Source: Lunularia cruciata
Taxonomy: Eukaryota > Streptophyta > Marchantiopsida > Lunulariales > Lunulariaceae
DNA: 64,000 nt
Assembly: GCA_948567375.1 (NCBI GenBank)
Contig: OX419762.1
Span: 12,220,001-12,284,000 of the forward strand
Direction: 5' to 3'
Below the pieces are notes generated by a model. The model did no database searches and was not told the DNA's origin. It saw nothing but the letters and a program-made list of their open reading frames with translations. The first letter of the stretch is position 1; each line of letters starts with the position of its first letter. Made by a program: the position numbers and the translations under genes. Shown here one piece after another: positions 25,409 through 38,926 of the stretch.

Positions 25409-28400
25409 CCATAGCCAAAGCTCATGCAAGGCATTTGGAGTTTTCACTCATTCAAGTGTCTCAATGTGAGTTTCCATTCCCTTATTTCTCTCCTCTAATT
25501 TGGTCTTTTACATTGGTATCAGAGCAAGAATAGGATGGATGGAATTTATGGCAACCAAATCCACTTCCACCAAACCATTGGGATTTTTGCATCCATGTAC
25601 TACCCAAGCATCATTTCACACAATTCATCACCTTGCACTTTGGACAAGATTTTTTGCATATGATCACCATATCTGAGGAACCCGTGGTGCTTCCGGTTGT
25701 AACTTATGGAGAACGATGGAAGTGTTGTTTCTATGTGTTAATAAATTAGAAAGATTGGGAGTGGTGTGATAGAGTAGCAACCATGGCGGCAATACCCAAT
25801 GTTATCTTTGCTATGTAGCAACAAATTGAGCGACTTACTCGATTGTTGGATGAACAAGATCTTCAATAACAAGAGCAGGTGGAGAGAGTACCAATTCAAG
25901 AAGGAGAAGATGGGATCAGATTCCCTAAATCCAAGGTATTTGAAGACAAGAATCTTCCACGTGTAGTGGAGAATTTTGTATTTGATTGTGAATGTTATTT
26001 TGAAGCTACCAATCTACAAGACAAACAAAAACAGATTCTCTTGGCTTCTAGCCAATTGGATGGAGTAGCAAAGCTATGGTAGAGATTCCGAGTGGAGTGA
26101 GCTGAACGACAAATTGTTGCACCAATTTTGATATGGGCAGAATTCAAGAGCGCAATAATTAGTCGGTTCCAAGCTATAAATACCACACAAGTTGCACAAT
26201 ATAAGTTGGCAGAGTTGAAATAGATTGGCTCTATAAGAAGTTACATCACACAGTTCCAAAACACCATCATGCAAATTCCCAATATATTAGAAGGTGAAGC
26301 TCAAGATTGATTTGTGAGGAGCTTGAAGGCGAGAACCAAATTAGAGGTAACCTATGCAAGAGCCACAACACTTGGAGGAAGCCATGCAGTTGGCCAAACA
26401 TTTTGATTCCTTGGTGGTAACAACTTGGTCTTGACCTTGACCTCCACAAAGCCTAACAATACACTACACACAAGTGGAGGAACCAGCACCAATGGAGATT
26501 GATGCCATTCAACAAAGACCACTTGGCACAACAAATAGAGAGAATTGTGACAAAATGGTGGTTGTTTTTATTGTCGCCAATTGGGGCATCACATTGCTGA
26601 ATGTCCACTCAAGAATGGACGACCTCAACAAGTTGCCCAGGTGGAGGTTGTGGAGTGGAATGATCAAGGAAACAAGGAATTTCATTAGGATATTTTGAGC
26701 CGCCTATTGGGAGGTTGATTAGTTCCAATGGGATTGAAGGCTCAACCTATGCAAGTTTGCTTCACTTGCAAGGTACAATATCTAGATTAGGAAGGAGTAT
26801 TTGGAGTGTATGAGGTTTGTAGTGGTACCTCTACACTATGATATCATTCTAGGTCTACCTTGGCTTGAACATCATAAGGTTCAATTTGATTGGACCCGAC
26901 GTCAAATTCAAGTACAACACCAAAATAGGAATTCCGATTAGGTTGTCTGGCATCTCTGAGTAAGAAACCTAAGAATAGTCAGTCCCAAGATGAGAAGTTT
27001 GTTGAGAAGGTAGCCATAAAGCAAACCTGGAAGGGAGATAAGTCCCAAGATGGAAATTTTGCCAAGAAGGCAACCAGGGAGCAAGCTTGGAAGAGAGATG
27101 AGTCCCTAAAAGAGGAAGTTTATTAGTAAAGTAGCCATAGAGCAAGCTTTGAAGGAAGATAAGTCTCTATTTATGATGTGGATCAAGCAGATTGCACAAG
27201 AGCAATCTATGGAGGGTCAAGAGCCGCATCAAGCAATGGTTGATCGGATAGTTAAGGAGTTTGCGGACGTGTTTTTGGATGATCTGCCAAAGGGATCACC
27301 CTCCAATTGAGGTATGCCCTTCAAGATCAAATTATTGCCTAGGAGTACTCCAATGAGTAAACCGATCTATCAGCCCTCACCAAAGGAGTTGGAGGAGTTG
27401 CAAACAAAACTTATAGAGTTGTTGGAGAAGGACTTCATACAACAGAGGACCTCTCCTTGGGAAGCACCGGTACTATTTGTTCCAAAAAAGGATGGAGGAC
27501 TTTGTTTTTGTATTGATTATCGTGGGCTCAATAAGCAAATGGTGAAGAATGCATATCTCTTGCCTTGGATTGATGACTTGCTTGATCAACTAAGTGGAGC
27601 ACGCTACTTTTCCAAGTTGGATCTTTGTAGCAGCTATTGGCAAATTCCTATTGATAGAGAGGATGTGCAAAAGACTATCTTTTGCATAAGGTATGGGTAT
27701 TTTGAGTGGAGAATTCCACCTTTTGGACTCACTAATGCTCCAACAATCTTTATAGATCAGATGCATCGGGTGTTGGATGGACTATTGGATTGGTCCATGG
27801 TGGTGTTCTTGGATGATATCTTAATCTATAGCAAGACAGAGGAAAAACACGTGAATCATGTGCAAGTCCTAAGATGACTATGACAATGGAAATTTTACTA
27901 CAAGAAGTCAAAGTGTGCCTTTTGGTAGAGGAGGTTACCTTTTTGGGTCATAAGATCTCATCAGAGGGGATCAAGATGGAGAAGAGAAGATCAAGGAAGT
28001 TATTGATTGTCCTACCCCAAAGGATGCTATAGAAAGTATGGGCATTCAATGGATTAGCCAGTTTTTACCAATGGTTCATCCTCTATTATGCTCATGTGGT
28101 TGCACCATTGACTGACCTCTTAGGAAAGAACTCAAGTTTCCAATGGACCACCAAGCATGAAGAAGCATTCCAGAAGTTAAAGCATATGGTGTCTTCAAGA
28201 CCCATTCTTCAACCACATGATCCTCAACGACCTTGTGTGGTTGATTTGATGCTTCTAACTTTGCAATTGGAGTTGTGTTGCAACAAGAATTCCCAAATGG
28301 ACTACATCACATTGCCTTTGTGTCTCGCCAACTAAATACAGCTGAAATAAATTACTCTGCTCAAGATCAGGAACAACTTGCAATGGTATACGCCACCAAG

Positions 28401-30127
28401 GTATGGAGACATTATCTCTTGGGGAAATAAGTGATCATGCAAACTGATTACAAGCCATTGTTGTAGACCCTACACTTGGAGCACATGAAGAGTCTACATC
28501 ATTGATGGGAAGAGAAAATCCAATTGTTTGACATGAAACTTGAGTACAAACCAGGTTGGTTCCACATCATCCCTGATGCGCTATCATGATGACCTGATTT
28601 GAAGGCTCTTCTTCTCATCACAACGACAATTACGATGGTGTCAATTGACCCCAAGGTCCATAACAAGTTTCAATCAACTCTAGAACCAAATGGTACATGG
28701 TCATCTGACAGCATGCGACAAGGAGTATAACACCTTCTCCTTCAAGGAAGGTCTTCTATTCCAAGCAGACCAGATCTATGTTCCAGCCAAAGGTGATCTT
28801 TGACTTGTGCGCCTTCAAGAAGCCCATGATTTACCAATAGCTGGTCACATGGGAGTGGACAAGACCTTGGGCACCCTCCAACGCCAATGGTGGTGGCCCA
28901 ACATGACATGAGATGTTTGGGACTTTGTCCGATCGTGTGAGAGTTGTCAACTTAACAAGGCCAATAACCAAAAGCTAAGTGGACTCCTTCAGCCACTTCC
29001 CATTCTAGCTACTCATTAGGAACATGTGAGCTTAGATCTTGTCAACTCTTTACCCAAGACACAACAAGGTCACACAACAATTGTGGTGTTTGTGGATAAC
29101 CTTAGTAAGCAAATCCATTTGGCACCAACGGTTGATACTATGGATGCTCCAACCTTGGCATAATTCTACTTTGATAATGTCTTCAAACATCATGGGATGC
29201 CACATGTACTCACCTCTGACCGTGATCCTTGCTTCACCAAAAAGTTTTGGCAAGCACTCTTCCAGCTACTTGGCACCAAGCTTGCTTTGTCCACAGCCTA
29301 TCATCCTCAAACTAATGGAAAAACTGAATGTGAAAATCACACCTTGGAAGATATGCTTTTGTGCCTTCATCAACATTCACCATACCAATTGAGATCAATG
29401 TCTTGCAACTATAGAGTTTGCATACAATAATTCTAAATAGGCAAGCACGGGATTCTCTCCTTTCTTTCTCAATTTTGGCAAAGATCCGCTTGTCCTAGAT
29501 TCTCTTCTTGCTCTTCCTACGTATCAAGTCTCCCATACTTCAACCTTTTTGACCACCATGTCCAAATCTATCCAACAAGCCAAATCTCACCTCCTTGTTG
29601 CTCAGAATTGTCAAAAACAATATGTGGACCATCATCGTCATGATCTCACCTTTGAAGTTGGCTATAAAGTTATGTTATCCTCTAGTAATCTACCTCTCCT
29701 ACTTGATACCCAAGTTTTTAAACTTGCCCTTAATTGGATAGGACCTTTTGATGTCGCCCAAATTGTTTCTCCTATTGCTTATTGACTTGCTTTACCTTCT
29801 CATATGCGCATCCATCCTATCTTTCATGTTTCCAAGTTGAAACCCTTTGTTCATAATCCCTCTTCTTTCCCCTCTTGAGTCCAACCTCCTCCTCCCCCAA
29901 TCCCTATCAATGATCATGAGGTATACAAAGTTGATCATATCCTTACACGTTGCCACATCCAATGAGGGCACCGCCAACATACGGAGTACAAGGTTCTTTG
30001 GAAAGGGTATCCCTTTCATGATGCCACATAGGAACCTCTTTCTCACCTCAAGAATGCACAAATGGCCATCTAGGAGTTTGAAGCTTCAATGGCGATGAGG
30101 ACGTCACCAACTAGCGATGGGAGAAAA

Positions 30128-30524
30128 TGTAACAATATAGAGTTTAGCGACATAGCTAGTAAGGCTAACAAAGTAGGGAATAAGCCAAATTAGCCTAGAA
30201 TATTCCAAAAGCATCTAGGAAGCTTCTTGGGAAGCTTCCTGACTAGTTTACTTGCACCCCAAGCAGGTAGCTTCTAGAAGCTTCTAACTAGCTTAGCTTG
30301 CAAGCCAAGTAGGCGGCTTCTTGAGAAGTTTCCTAGTTAACTTGGCTTGCACTCTAAGAAAGTGGCTCAAGGAAGCTTCTTGAGAAGCTTTTAAAGGGCC
30401 TTGTATGCTACCTATAAATACCAAAGCCAAAGCTCGTGCTAGTCATTTGGAGTTTTCCTTCATTTAAGTGTCCCAATGTGAGTTTCCATTCTTTTATTTC
30501 TCTCCTCGGATTTGGTCTTTTACA
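30128..30524 (+). repeat. 3' LTR of chromovirus E
   Basis: Starts TGTAACAATATAGAG and ends GGTCTTTTACA. Three-unit heat-shock-element match TTCTAGAAGCTTC at 30272-30284 and TATA box at 30413-30420. Confidence 0.95.
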
Positions 30525-33500
30525 CCATGAATACTATTTTGCTTCAACCTTCAGCCCCATGTGATCAAGAAAGTGGGAGACCATTCCAATTGTACCTCAT
30601 TATTTGATGCACTTCATGGCAAGTATTATCAGAATGAATTGTCAAATCAATTGTACACCAATCTCAAACTAATCACATTCAAGATGAAACCAGGGACCAA
30701 TATCAAAGACCATGTGGATGCATTTTGTGATCTAGTGGTAGACTTGACAAACTTGGAAGAGGACTTGAATGAGGACCAGAAGGTGATTCACTTGTTGGGC
30801 TCCTTGCCGCCATCCTATCAATCACTTTCATGAGTTTTGCTACACTATAAGAAGAAGACTATTACCTTTGAAGAGGTGATAGTAGCCCCACTTACGCATG
30901 ACTTGCAACAAAAACTTGTTACAACCTCAATGTCATCTCCTACTCTAGGCAATGCTTTGGTTGTCCAACATAGGAGACCTCAGCAAAGGACTAATAATAG
31001 TGATAAGGGGAAAAGCAAGGCCAGGTCTATGTCTAAGTCTAAAGGCAAGTCCAAGGAGAAGAAATAAGTGACTTGTTGGAGATATGGCAAAGTAGGCCAT
31101 GTGAAGAAGGGTGTAAGGCTAAGGGCAAAGGAAAGGTAGATGAGGGCTCTTTATCAAACATAGTTTATGCTGATGAGGATATTGATTTGTTGGATGATTG
31201 GTATGATTTTTGATGTTGTGGGTATGCCTTTTATGCCTCATCTCCTAGTAGGGATGATGAGTGGATTCTAGATTGTGTTTGCTTGTACCATATATTTTAT
31301 ATGAAAAAGTTCTTCCATTCTCTTTCAACATCAAATGGTTCAATTTTGATGGGGAATAATCAACCTTGTTAGATTGAGGATATCGGATCCATAAGGATTT
31401 GAATGTTTGATGGAGTTGTGTGTAAGTTGAATGATGTTTGGTTCATACTTGACATGAAGAAGAACCTGATTTCCCTTGGAGTATTGCATGCCAAATGTCA
31501 TCAATGGAGTGTTAGTGATGGGGTATTGCGAGTCACTTCTAGTGGTAAGGTTATCTTGCAAGGTAACTTTTGAAAGAATCTATTTGTATTGGAGGGCACT
31601 ACATTGTGTGGAGAGGCCAATGTAACTAGGTCTCAAGATGAGATGCTGGCTATGTGGAATTCATGGCTAGGTGATTTGAGTGAGAAGGGTTTGGCTATCT
31701 TGAGAAGGAATGACTTGCTATCTAGCTTGAAGACTATGAAGTTGGATTTTTGTGAGCATTGTATTTTTGGAAAACAAAACCAATCTGATTTTGGAGTGGG
31801 GACCCATAGTTCCAAAGGTCTACTCAAGTATGTACATAGTGATGTGTGAGGACCATCCCCTACACCCTTATACTCTGGAAAAATTTACTATGTGACATTT
31901 ATTGATGATTACTTGAGGTTTGTGTGGATTTACTTCATGCACCACAAGTTTAATGTATTGCCACTTTAAAGAAGTGGAAGACCTAAGTTTAGACTAAGCC
32001 TAAAGAGAAAGTGATGTGTTTGATATCAAAAAATGGTGGGTAGTATGACTCTAGAGAGTTTGAGGTATAGTGCACAAAACAGATGATAACTTGCTACCTT
32101 ACCACAATTTACACCATGCCACAAAACAATGTTGTTGAGCACCTCAACTAGACATTTTTGGAGCAGGCATAAAGTATGCTGAGGCAATTCAAAGAATCCA
32201 TATGAGTTTTGTGTAGAAGCTATCAACACAACAACATATGTGGTAAATATTTCTCCATTCAATGCAATCAACTTCAAGATGCCATATGAGTTGAGGCATT
32301 AGCGACCAGCTGATTATGGTAGATTGAAGATATTTGGTTGTGATGCATATTCACTCACACCTAAGGAGAATAGGGCCAAGTTGGATGTTAAGTCAAAGAA
32401 ATGTGTTTTTCTTGGCTATGAAAGTGGAGTGAAGGCTTATAAGCTATGGGATCCAATAGTGTGTAAGGTTGTTATCAGTAGGGATGTATCCTTTAATGAA
32501 TCTAGATCATTTAAGGAAGGAGTAGAATGCTCAATCTCCCTACATTGACAAAGGTAAGTCTCCCATCCTTGATCTAGTTGAGGGGGAGATTGATCACTTA
32601 AGTGATGAGGAGGCAATAAGATCACCTCCTTGGTGCTCTCATTGCCGAGCAAGTTCTTGAAGAGCAAGAATAAGTGGAGCAAGTAGTTGCTGGTGAGCAA
32701 CAAAATGTGCTAGGTCAGCCTCACATTGGACCTACACATAGAGATCAAGCAAAGAGTTCATCAAGGAGGTCATCAAGACGTGCTAGTCAAGCTCCAAATA
32801 GATATGGTAGTGGACTGATTCAACTAAGTTGTTGGATGATGACTTGACTTTTGGGGATGATGCTCCTGCTTTGGTCCTGGAGGAAGGTGAAGCCTTGTCC
32901 CACAAGGAGGCATGTTCTTCTAGTGAGAAGGATGTGTGGTTTGGTTCTATGGAGAGAGAGATGGAATCCTTGAGGGATAACAAGACTTGAGCACTAGTTA
33001 GGTTGCCTAAGGATCAATAAGTGATAGATTGCAAGTGGATCTACAAGTTGAAGGAGGGTCCTAAGGAGGGATCTAAGATATACAAGGCTAGGTTGGTGGT
33101 CAAGGGGTTCACTCAAGAGAAGGAGGTAGACTACAATGAGGTCTTTTCTCTTGTTGCAAAGTGTTCCACAATACATCTATTGTGTATGCTTGTTGCATAT
33201 TATTTGGTCTTACCTTAGATCAAATGGATGTTGTCATGGTGTTTTTTTATGGCACCTTGGATGAGAGGATCTTCATGAGACAACCCGTGGGGTTTGTGAA
33301 GAAGACCAAGAAGACAAGGTATGCAGATTGCTAAAGTCCTTGTATGGATTGAAGCAAGCACCTTGCCAATGGAACAAGAGGTTTTGATGTGTTTATGCAT
33401 GCTTAGGGTTCAATAGGAGTTTGTTTGACCCTTGTGTGTACATGAAATTGGTGAGTAATAAGACCTTTGGTTTTATTATTCTTGTGCTCTATGGAGATGA

Positions 33501-34776
33501 CATGTTGATAGTTGCCAAGGATAGATCTAAGGTGAACAAGCTCAAGGCGCTCTTGAGTTTATAGTTTAGGATGAAGGATCTAAGGTTGGCCATAAGGATA
33601 TTAGGCATAGAAATCAAGAGAAACTTGGGCATTGGTTAGTTTTGGTTGACATAGGGTAAGTATGCTAGGAAGGTACTTGCTAGGTTCAACATGGAAAACT
33701 GTAAACCAGTAAGTACTCCTCTAGCTCCTCATTTCAAGCTTTCAATAGCATATTGTCCTACAGATGCCATGGAGAAAGGTTTGATGGCTAACATTCTTTA
33801 TGAGAAGATTGTGGGAGTCTCATGTACTTGATGACTTGCACTAGACTTGATCTTTCCCTAATGATAGGTAAGGTATGTATGTATATATTGAATCTAGGAA
33901 GGACATAGTGGGAAGCAATTAAATGGATTCTCATGTATTTGAGAGGTACATTAGACTATGGGCTCTTATTTGGTAGAAGCTCAATGATTGCCGCATCACT
34001 AGATGGCTATGTAGATGTTGACTATGGACAACATTTGGACAAGTGGAGAGCAACAACGGAGTATGTATTTACACTTGGTAGTTGGTACGTTAGTTGGAGA
34101 TCTACCTTGCAGAAGTGTGTTGCACAATCTACTGCAAAAGAGAAGTATGTGGCAGCAACAAAGAAGGCAGTTTGGTTGGATAGACTTGTTGTTGAGATAG
34201 GGCTATTGCATAGTAATGTAATGCTTCATTGTGACAGTCAAAGTGCTTTACATGCAAAGGAGAAGTATGTGGCAGCAACAAAGAAGGCAATTTGGTTAGA
34301 AAGACTTGTTGTTGAGATGGAGCTATTGCATGGTAATATAATGGTTCATTGTGATAGTCAAAGTGCTTTACACCTAGCTGAAAATCAGGTGATGGATAGC
34401 AGGGTTAAGCACATAGACATTAGGTACCACTTGCTTAAGCAAGTCGTGTCAGAGAAAAATTTGAGCTAGTCAAGATTGATGGTAAGCTCAACCTGGCTAA
34501 TGCCTTTACCAGAGAAGTCATACCTTTAGAAATTTTCTCTTAGCATTGTGCTACCCTATAGGTTGTGATAGTAGAGCATGAATAGGATGACTTAGCATTG
34601 GAGATGACCTTGGTTGTTTTAGTTACTCTATCATTGTATGAGTTATGGTTATAAGTTTTAGTTTATCCTAGTTTAAAGGAGGAGGCAAGTGATTGGATAT
34701 TTGTCTAGAACTTCCTACTACGTGATAAATTGTTTAGCAAAGTAACTAACCCCAAGACAAGAGTCAAGGAGGAGAT

Positions 34777-34935
34777 TGTTAGGATTTACTCTTATGCCTT
34801 AGGGTTACACTATAAGTGGATGTATCTCACAAGTTGATGGTTGGAGTGAACACAGAGAATGTGGGAGCTCTTGCCTAAGATGCACAAATATGGCGGTGAG
34901 CTTGGTGTGTTAGTAAAGATTCTTGAAGTATTCAT
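34777..34935 (+). repeat. 3' LTR of copia G, left half
   Basis: Starts TGTTAGGATTTACTC directly after a purine-rich tract. Similarity to the 5' LTR runs to about 34930, where repeat X begins. Confidence 0.9.
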
Positions 34936-37163
34936 GTGAACGTTGTTGTGTTGTGGTTTATGCAGCACAAAAAATAAAACTATCATGGTTATCTCCACAT
35001 TAGTGGAGTAGAGTGTATGAAAGATCTGATGGATGAGATATTGTCATGTGAGCAATCTATGTACATGTATGCAATTGGTCACGTAGGTTATAATCTTATC
35101 ATGTTTGAGTGATGTAATGTATAAAGGCAAAGGAGAGTGGAGAGATGAGGTGGGTGTCTTAGTTGAGGAGCCTTGAGAGGGAGGAGGACGTTGAGAGTGA
35201 GAGTTGTAGTAGAGCACAAGTGGTAGATTATTGGAGGTTGCATTTGAGCATGAAATGTCCCATGCTCCTGATTTACCACTCCCAAATTCTTTTCTCATCA
35301 GGCTTCAAATTTTACACCGCAATGGTTTACAAGACAGGATGGTGACACATTTTGGAGAGATATTCATAGAGTTGGTGATGGGAACCTTGGATCCTATTAT
35401 TCTTCCAGTGCTTACTTATGAATATGTTTGGGACTTGAAAATCTATATGCTTCTATAGTGGAGGAATGCCTGAATTTTCTCTCATAAGCTTCAAGGTGGA
35501 GTTGTAGGGTCCATTTGTCAAAAGTGAAGAGACTAAAGGATAAATTTCCAACAGATTGGGTCCCAAGTGAAGGAGTCTAGAGTCTTCAACCATCAAGGGA
35601 GTTTAAGGAGAGCATTCAAGGAGTTAAGACCATGGATGGTAAGAGGAGTTAATAGGCTACATTCAGTAGATTAAAATTAGAAAATTTAAGTAGATTTTGG
35701 CAGAGATATCATCAATTGAGTCAAGGGGGTAGAATTCATACGCAGAAGCACAAAGTATGCAATTGGAAGAGCTTCTTGGAACCTTTTTCATGATTTGTCA
35801 ATGAGGTTGGAGAATAGACAAACTTCTTATAGCTCTAAGCATAAGAAATTCCAATTTTGGATCAATCTCAAATCAGATTTGACTGATTGAAGTTGAAGCT
35901 TTTGAGATATAAGGTGTTGGAGAAGAGCTGATGATCATGTTTGGAGTTTTGGTCACTCCCCAAGTTGTGGTTTGAGTTACCTTATGAAAATTTCTAGTCT
36001 TGTTATTGGTTAGGCTTGCATCCCTATGCAAAGGTTTCATATGAATTCTCAATTGAAATAGAGAATTTAGGGTCTTGGATCAAATATACCTGGGTCTGTA
36101 GAGCTTACAAGTTAGCCCAGCTTCAGAATTGATCCACATCTAGGAACTAGGATTGGACTAGGTTACAAAAATTTGCACGAGTTTAGACAAGGACAAAACC
36201 AACGACTATGAAAATTTGGTTGGCTCTAGATTTATGGAGAGTGAGATCTGATGCAAAATATTTCATTGCAAATACTATCATAAGCTTGGCAGAGCAATTT
36301 TTATCTTCCATCTTGATTGGATATCAATTTCTCATATCTTGTGACTATGATTGAGGGTTTTAGGTTTCCAAAGTGTTTGTAAGGATCAAGTGTACTTTTG
36401 AAACATAAATCTAGGGAGAAGTTTCCAAGAACCAAAAGTTAACCCTAAAATAGGGGTTTCAAAATTAGGGTGAAAGTTGCAAAAAAACTGGCTAAATTTG
36501 AAAGGTTATCCAGGGAGTTGTAGTGATCTGATTGAGTTTTATTTTATAGCATTGGAAAGCTTATCTCATAGGCTTTCCATTGAAATCTAAAATAGTTAAA
36601 TCCAAGATACAAAAGAAAGTTATTTTCATATGAGCTGCATAGAGTTTTCCCCTCAAGAAAACATAAGAATTCTCCACTTGGAGTAGAAATTATTGAAATT
36701 TGAAGTTAAGATTGAAAGAGATTTGGATTACATGTTGAAATGAGCTTGATAATAAAGCAAGAAGGCTCTGAAGCTCTTTTCTAACAAAAAGCACAAAGAG
36801 TTGTTGCCATATTCTTGTGATTGGATCCTCTTTGTGCTTGCATGCTTGTTTGTATGCCTAATTGGTTTAGATTGATGTGCGGGCATTGTACTTAGTTTGT
36901 TTCCTTCTAGGAGTGTTGTGTATTTCTCATTGGTACTGCTTTTAGTGATAACCAACAGACCAAGAGTGCTTGTTGTGATGATAGGTTAGGTTGCTTATCA
37001 CTACCCTTCTTGATAGCAAGAATATTAGTTACGGGAGAGGAGGGTTCCAACGGTTGGGTAAAACCCGTGTTCAGTCAAGTAGTTATGGGTTTACTTCCTA
37101 GCCTTTGATCTGTAGTATCCATAGCTAGGCACCCTATGTGTTCCCAAAGAGAAAAGAATAGTA
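34936..37163 (+). repeat. Repeat X, copy 1, inserted in the copia G 3' LTR
   Basis: This ~2.2-kb insertion separates the two halves of the LTR; a possible 5-bp duplication AGTAT flanks it (…GAAGTAT / AGTATGAC…, about 34926 and 37164). It shares long collinear similarity with the reverse complement of 47431-49600, including the GAGAGTGAGAGTTGTAGTAG block near 35193 and the CCAAGAGTGCTTGTTGTGAT block near 36960. No long ORF, clear terminal inverted repeat or poly-A tail was seen. It could be a solo LTR of an unrelated family or a non-autonomous element. Confidence 0.75.
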
Positions 37164-37285
37164 TGACAACATAGTCTCACATCAAGGTAAACCACATACT
37201 TTTGTGTAATGAGTGATGTTGTTAGTTATATATATGATGTGTGTATGTTGTGTCACTTTGTATGCATGTTATTAGTTTCTTGACA
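37164..37285 (+). repeat. 3' LTR of copia G, right half
   Basis: Matches the CTCATATCAAGGTGAACCAC part of the 5' LTR through to its end at 37285. It is followed at once by the AAGGA target copy (37286-37290). Confidence 0.9.
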
Positions 37286-37290
37286 AAGGA

Positions 37291-38265
37291 AGCATACATG
37301 TTGTTATAGTAACTGCATAAAAGCAAGAATAAATTCATAAAATAATTAAAAGTACAATTCTAGCAAAGATTGGGGACTGCTCCATATACAAATAGTAGGA
37401 GAAAAAGCAATGTGTAACATAGAGATCCATTTAACCAAACTAAAACCAACCAAAAAGATATAGATGGAAAACAATTCTAAAGGAAGTATCAAAATGAATG
37501 CAAGAATAGATGCAAATTGAAGCCATGCAAGGTCAAGGAAGTAGGAATTGAGAAAGAAATCATTAGCAAATCTACATGTATATAACTAGGTATATACTCA
37601 ACTATTTAACTAATGAGAGGAAAACCCACTTTTGATGCAAATCACTTCCCATGTCTAAACCACTAAAGGTAGTTTGTGCCATCCATGCCAACCACTTCTC
37701 TTTGTATAAACCACATTCTTATTGTTTGTGTTGGGAAGTGGTTTGCATGGGATGAGTAAGATTGCAAGACTTTCATGGCTTTTGAAATTTTAAAATTTAG
37801 ACATTTAAACTACTAGTTGCAGTGTCAAAAAATTATGTCAATTCAATTTAATGTTAAACTCATATGCGGGTGTGGATACTCCATCCCCATTGTGATTGTT
37901 AATCCAAGAGCATCCAAATCTACCTCTTAGATTCTTTTGGTGGCTTCCTTGATTTGATCTCTATCCATCTAGCCACCATTTCACATATAATATAGTCAAC
38001 ACACAAAGATCCAATGGGCCCAAAGGGCACAAGACTTTCCGATAGAGGTGTTATGCACTTTGGGGCCAAAGAAAGGTTGAATTGGAGAGCCGTATGATGG
38101 GTGACCATCTTGTATGGTTCAAATAGTGCTTGAGTACCAATGCATTCAATATGTGTCTATGATAGAATAGTAACCTCTCACTTAAGTATGCAACTTGAAC
38201 CTAGAGGGTTTGTACGTACCTAACCGGTAGGTGCATACTTTAGATTGCTTAGTCCCAAATCACTT
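37291..38265. other. Unassigned spacer between copia G and the pogo-like gene
   Basis: No gene recognised. A short imperfect inverted repeat (GCAAATCACTTCCCA near 37640, TGGGAAGTGGTTTGC near 37735) may mark a tiny decayed element. Confidence 0.4.
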
Positions 38266-38269
38266 GCGC

Positions 38270-38926
38270 ATGAAGAGAATGTCAAGGAAACCATATGGTA
38301 AGTGTCTTTATGAGTCACAGTGCTGCAAAATCATTTCTAAATTGAGCAAAATAAATCCTCTTGGTAAATAGGTTTTAGCTTGGGAGTACAATGTTAGCTA
38401 AGGTGCCATCCAAAAGGTGTGGGAAAACCGTGATTTGATTCTGGAGAGATTGGCCTTGATGTCCAAAGAAGCAAAGAAAAAGACCTTTTGTGCTTTAGTG
38501 GGATGATTTATTGAGCTTGAAGATATGCTTTACATCTGGATTGACAGCATGTGCCAAGCCAAACTTCCTATACCACCATCCCTTACCATTGCTAAAGTGA
38601 AAAACATTGCTTCTACTTTATCAATTTTGGAATCACACTTTAAGGCGTCATGGTAATGGCTTAGTCAATTTAGAGCATAGGGTGGTTGACAAAAGATGCT
38701 CCTTCATGGAGAAGGAGCCGAGGTTGACAAAAGCAATCTGGAATTATTAGTAGCTTTAGAAAGTCTATATGTGATTGTTGCGCAATACAACCCTGAAAAT
38801 GTTTACAATATGGACAATACCAATTTCATTTTTTTGGTTGCTATTGAGATATAGCCTTCTTATGCCAAACAAAGCTATCTCAATTACAAGAGGTAAAAAC
38901 AAAGCCAAGGATTGAGTTTATTTGAT
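38270..38926 (+). pseudogene. Pogo-like (Tc1/mariner superfamily) transposase, 5' half
   Basis: DNA transposon remnant. The plus strand encodes, in order: a degraded N-terminal helix-turn-helix (WEYNVS…GAIQKVWENRDLILERL), a CENP-B/Tc5-type second DNA-binding domain (FIELEDMLYIWIDSMCQ…IPPSLTIAKVKNIA, about 38510-38615), and the start of the DDE domain with YNPENVYNMDN (about 38790-38818), where NMD supplies the first catalytic aspartate (38813-38815). In the family this motif is NMDET, so the E and T are changed. Several stop codons interrupt it. It breaks off at 38926 where chromovirus F begins, and the same protein resumes at 44332. Transposases of this family cut and paste DNA in the nucleus. 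Confidence 0.85.

Larger units (their letters stand above)
25100..25512 (+). repeat. 5' LTR of chromovirus E
   Basis: Starts TGTAACAATATGG and ends GGTCTTTTACA. Four-unit heat-shock-element match at 25253-25270 and TATAAATA at 25401-25408. Confidence 0.95.
25100..30524 (+). mobile_element. Ty3/gypsy chromovirus copy E nested in copia G
   Basis: Plus-strand, complete in span. 5' LTR 25100-25512; primer site TTGGTATCAGAGC (25513-25525, exact tRNA-Met match); gag about 25780-26700; protease trace about 26700-26930; reverse transcriptase 27314-27877 with FLDD; RNase H about 28096-28400; integrase about 28800-29430 (HPQTNGK variant of the usual HPQTDGQ); chromodomain about 29920-30090 (EYKVLWKGYP); purine tract 30113-30127; 3' LTR 30128-30524. 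Flanking 5-mers are CCACA (25095-25099) and CCATG (30525-30529), a decayed target duplication. In a hand-compared stretch of ~150 bp the LTRs differ at about 6 sites, mostly transitions, so it is the youngest-looking copy. It is broken, with roughly ten or more interruptions. Confidence 0.95.
22421..37285 (+). mobile_element. Ty1/copia element G, expanded by two later insertions
   Basis: Plus-strand copia fossil with identical 5-bp flanks AAGGA at 22416-22420 and 37286-37290. Parts in order: 5' LTR 22421-22691; tRNA-Met-type primer site near 22694; a long leader with a 316-bp tandem duplication; start of gag (about 24910-25099); chromovirus E (25100-30524); rest of gag with a zinc-knuckle trace (30525-31100); integrase (about 31600-32560, including GYESGVKAYKLWDP); reverse transcriptase (about 32990-33560, KWIYKLKEG and KARLVVKGFTQ); RNase H (about 33930-34470); purine tract 34763-34776; 3' LTR 34777-34935 continued at 37164-37285. 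The integrase-before-RT order fixes the superfamily. It is broken, with more than ten interruptions besides the two insertions. Confidence 0.94.

Noticed and set aside
29920-30100. Chromodomain as a host chromatin gene
   Set aside because: It follows the integrase and precedes the purine tract and LTR of copy E, so it is the element's own C-terminal domain.
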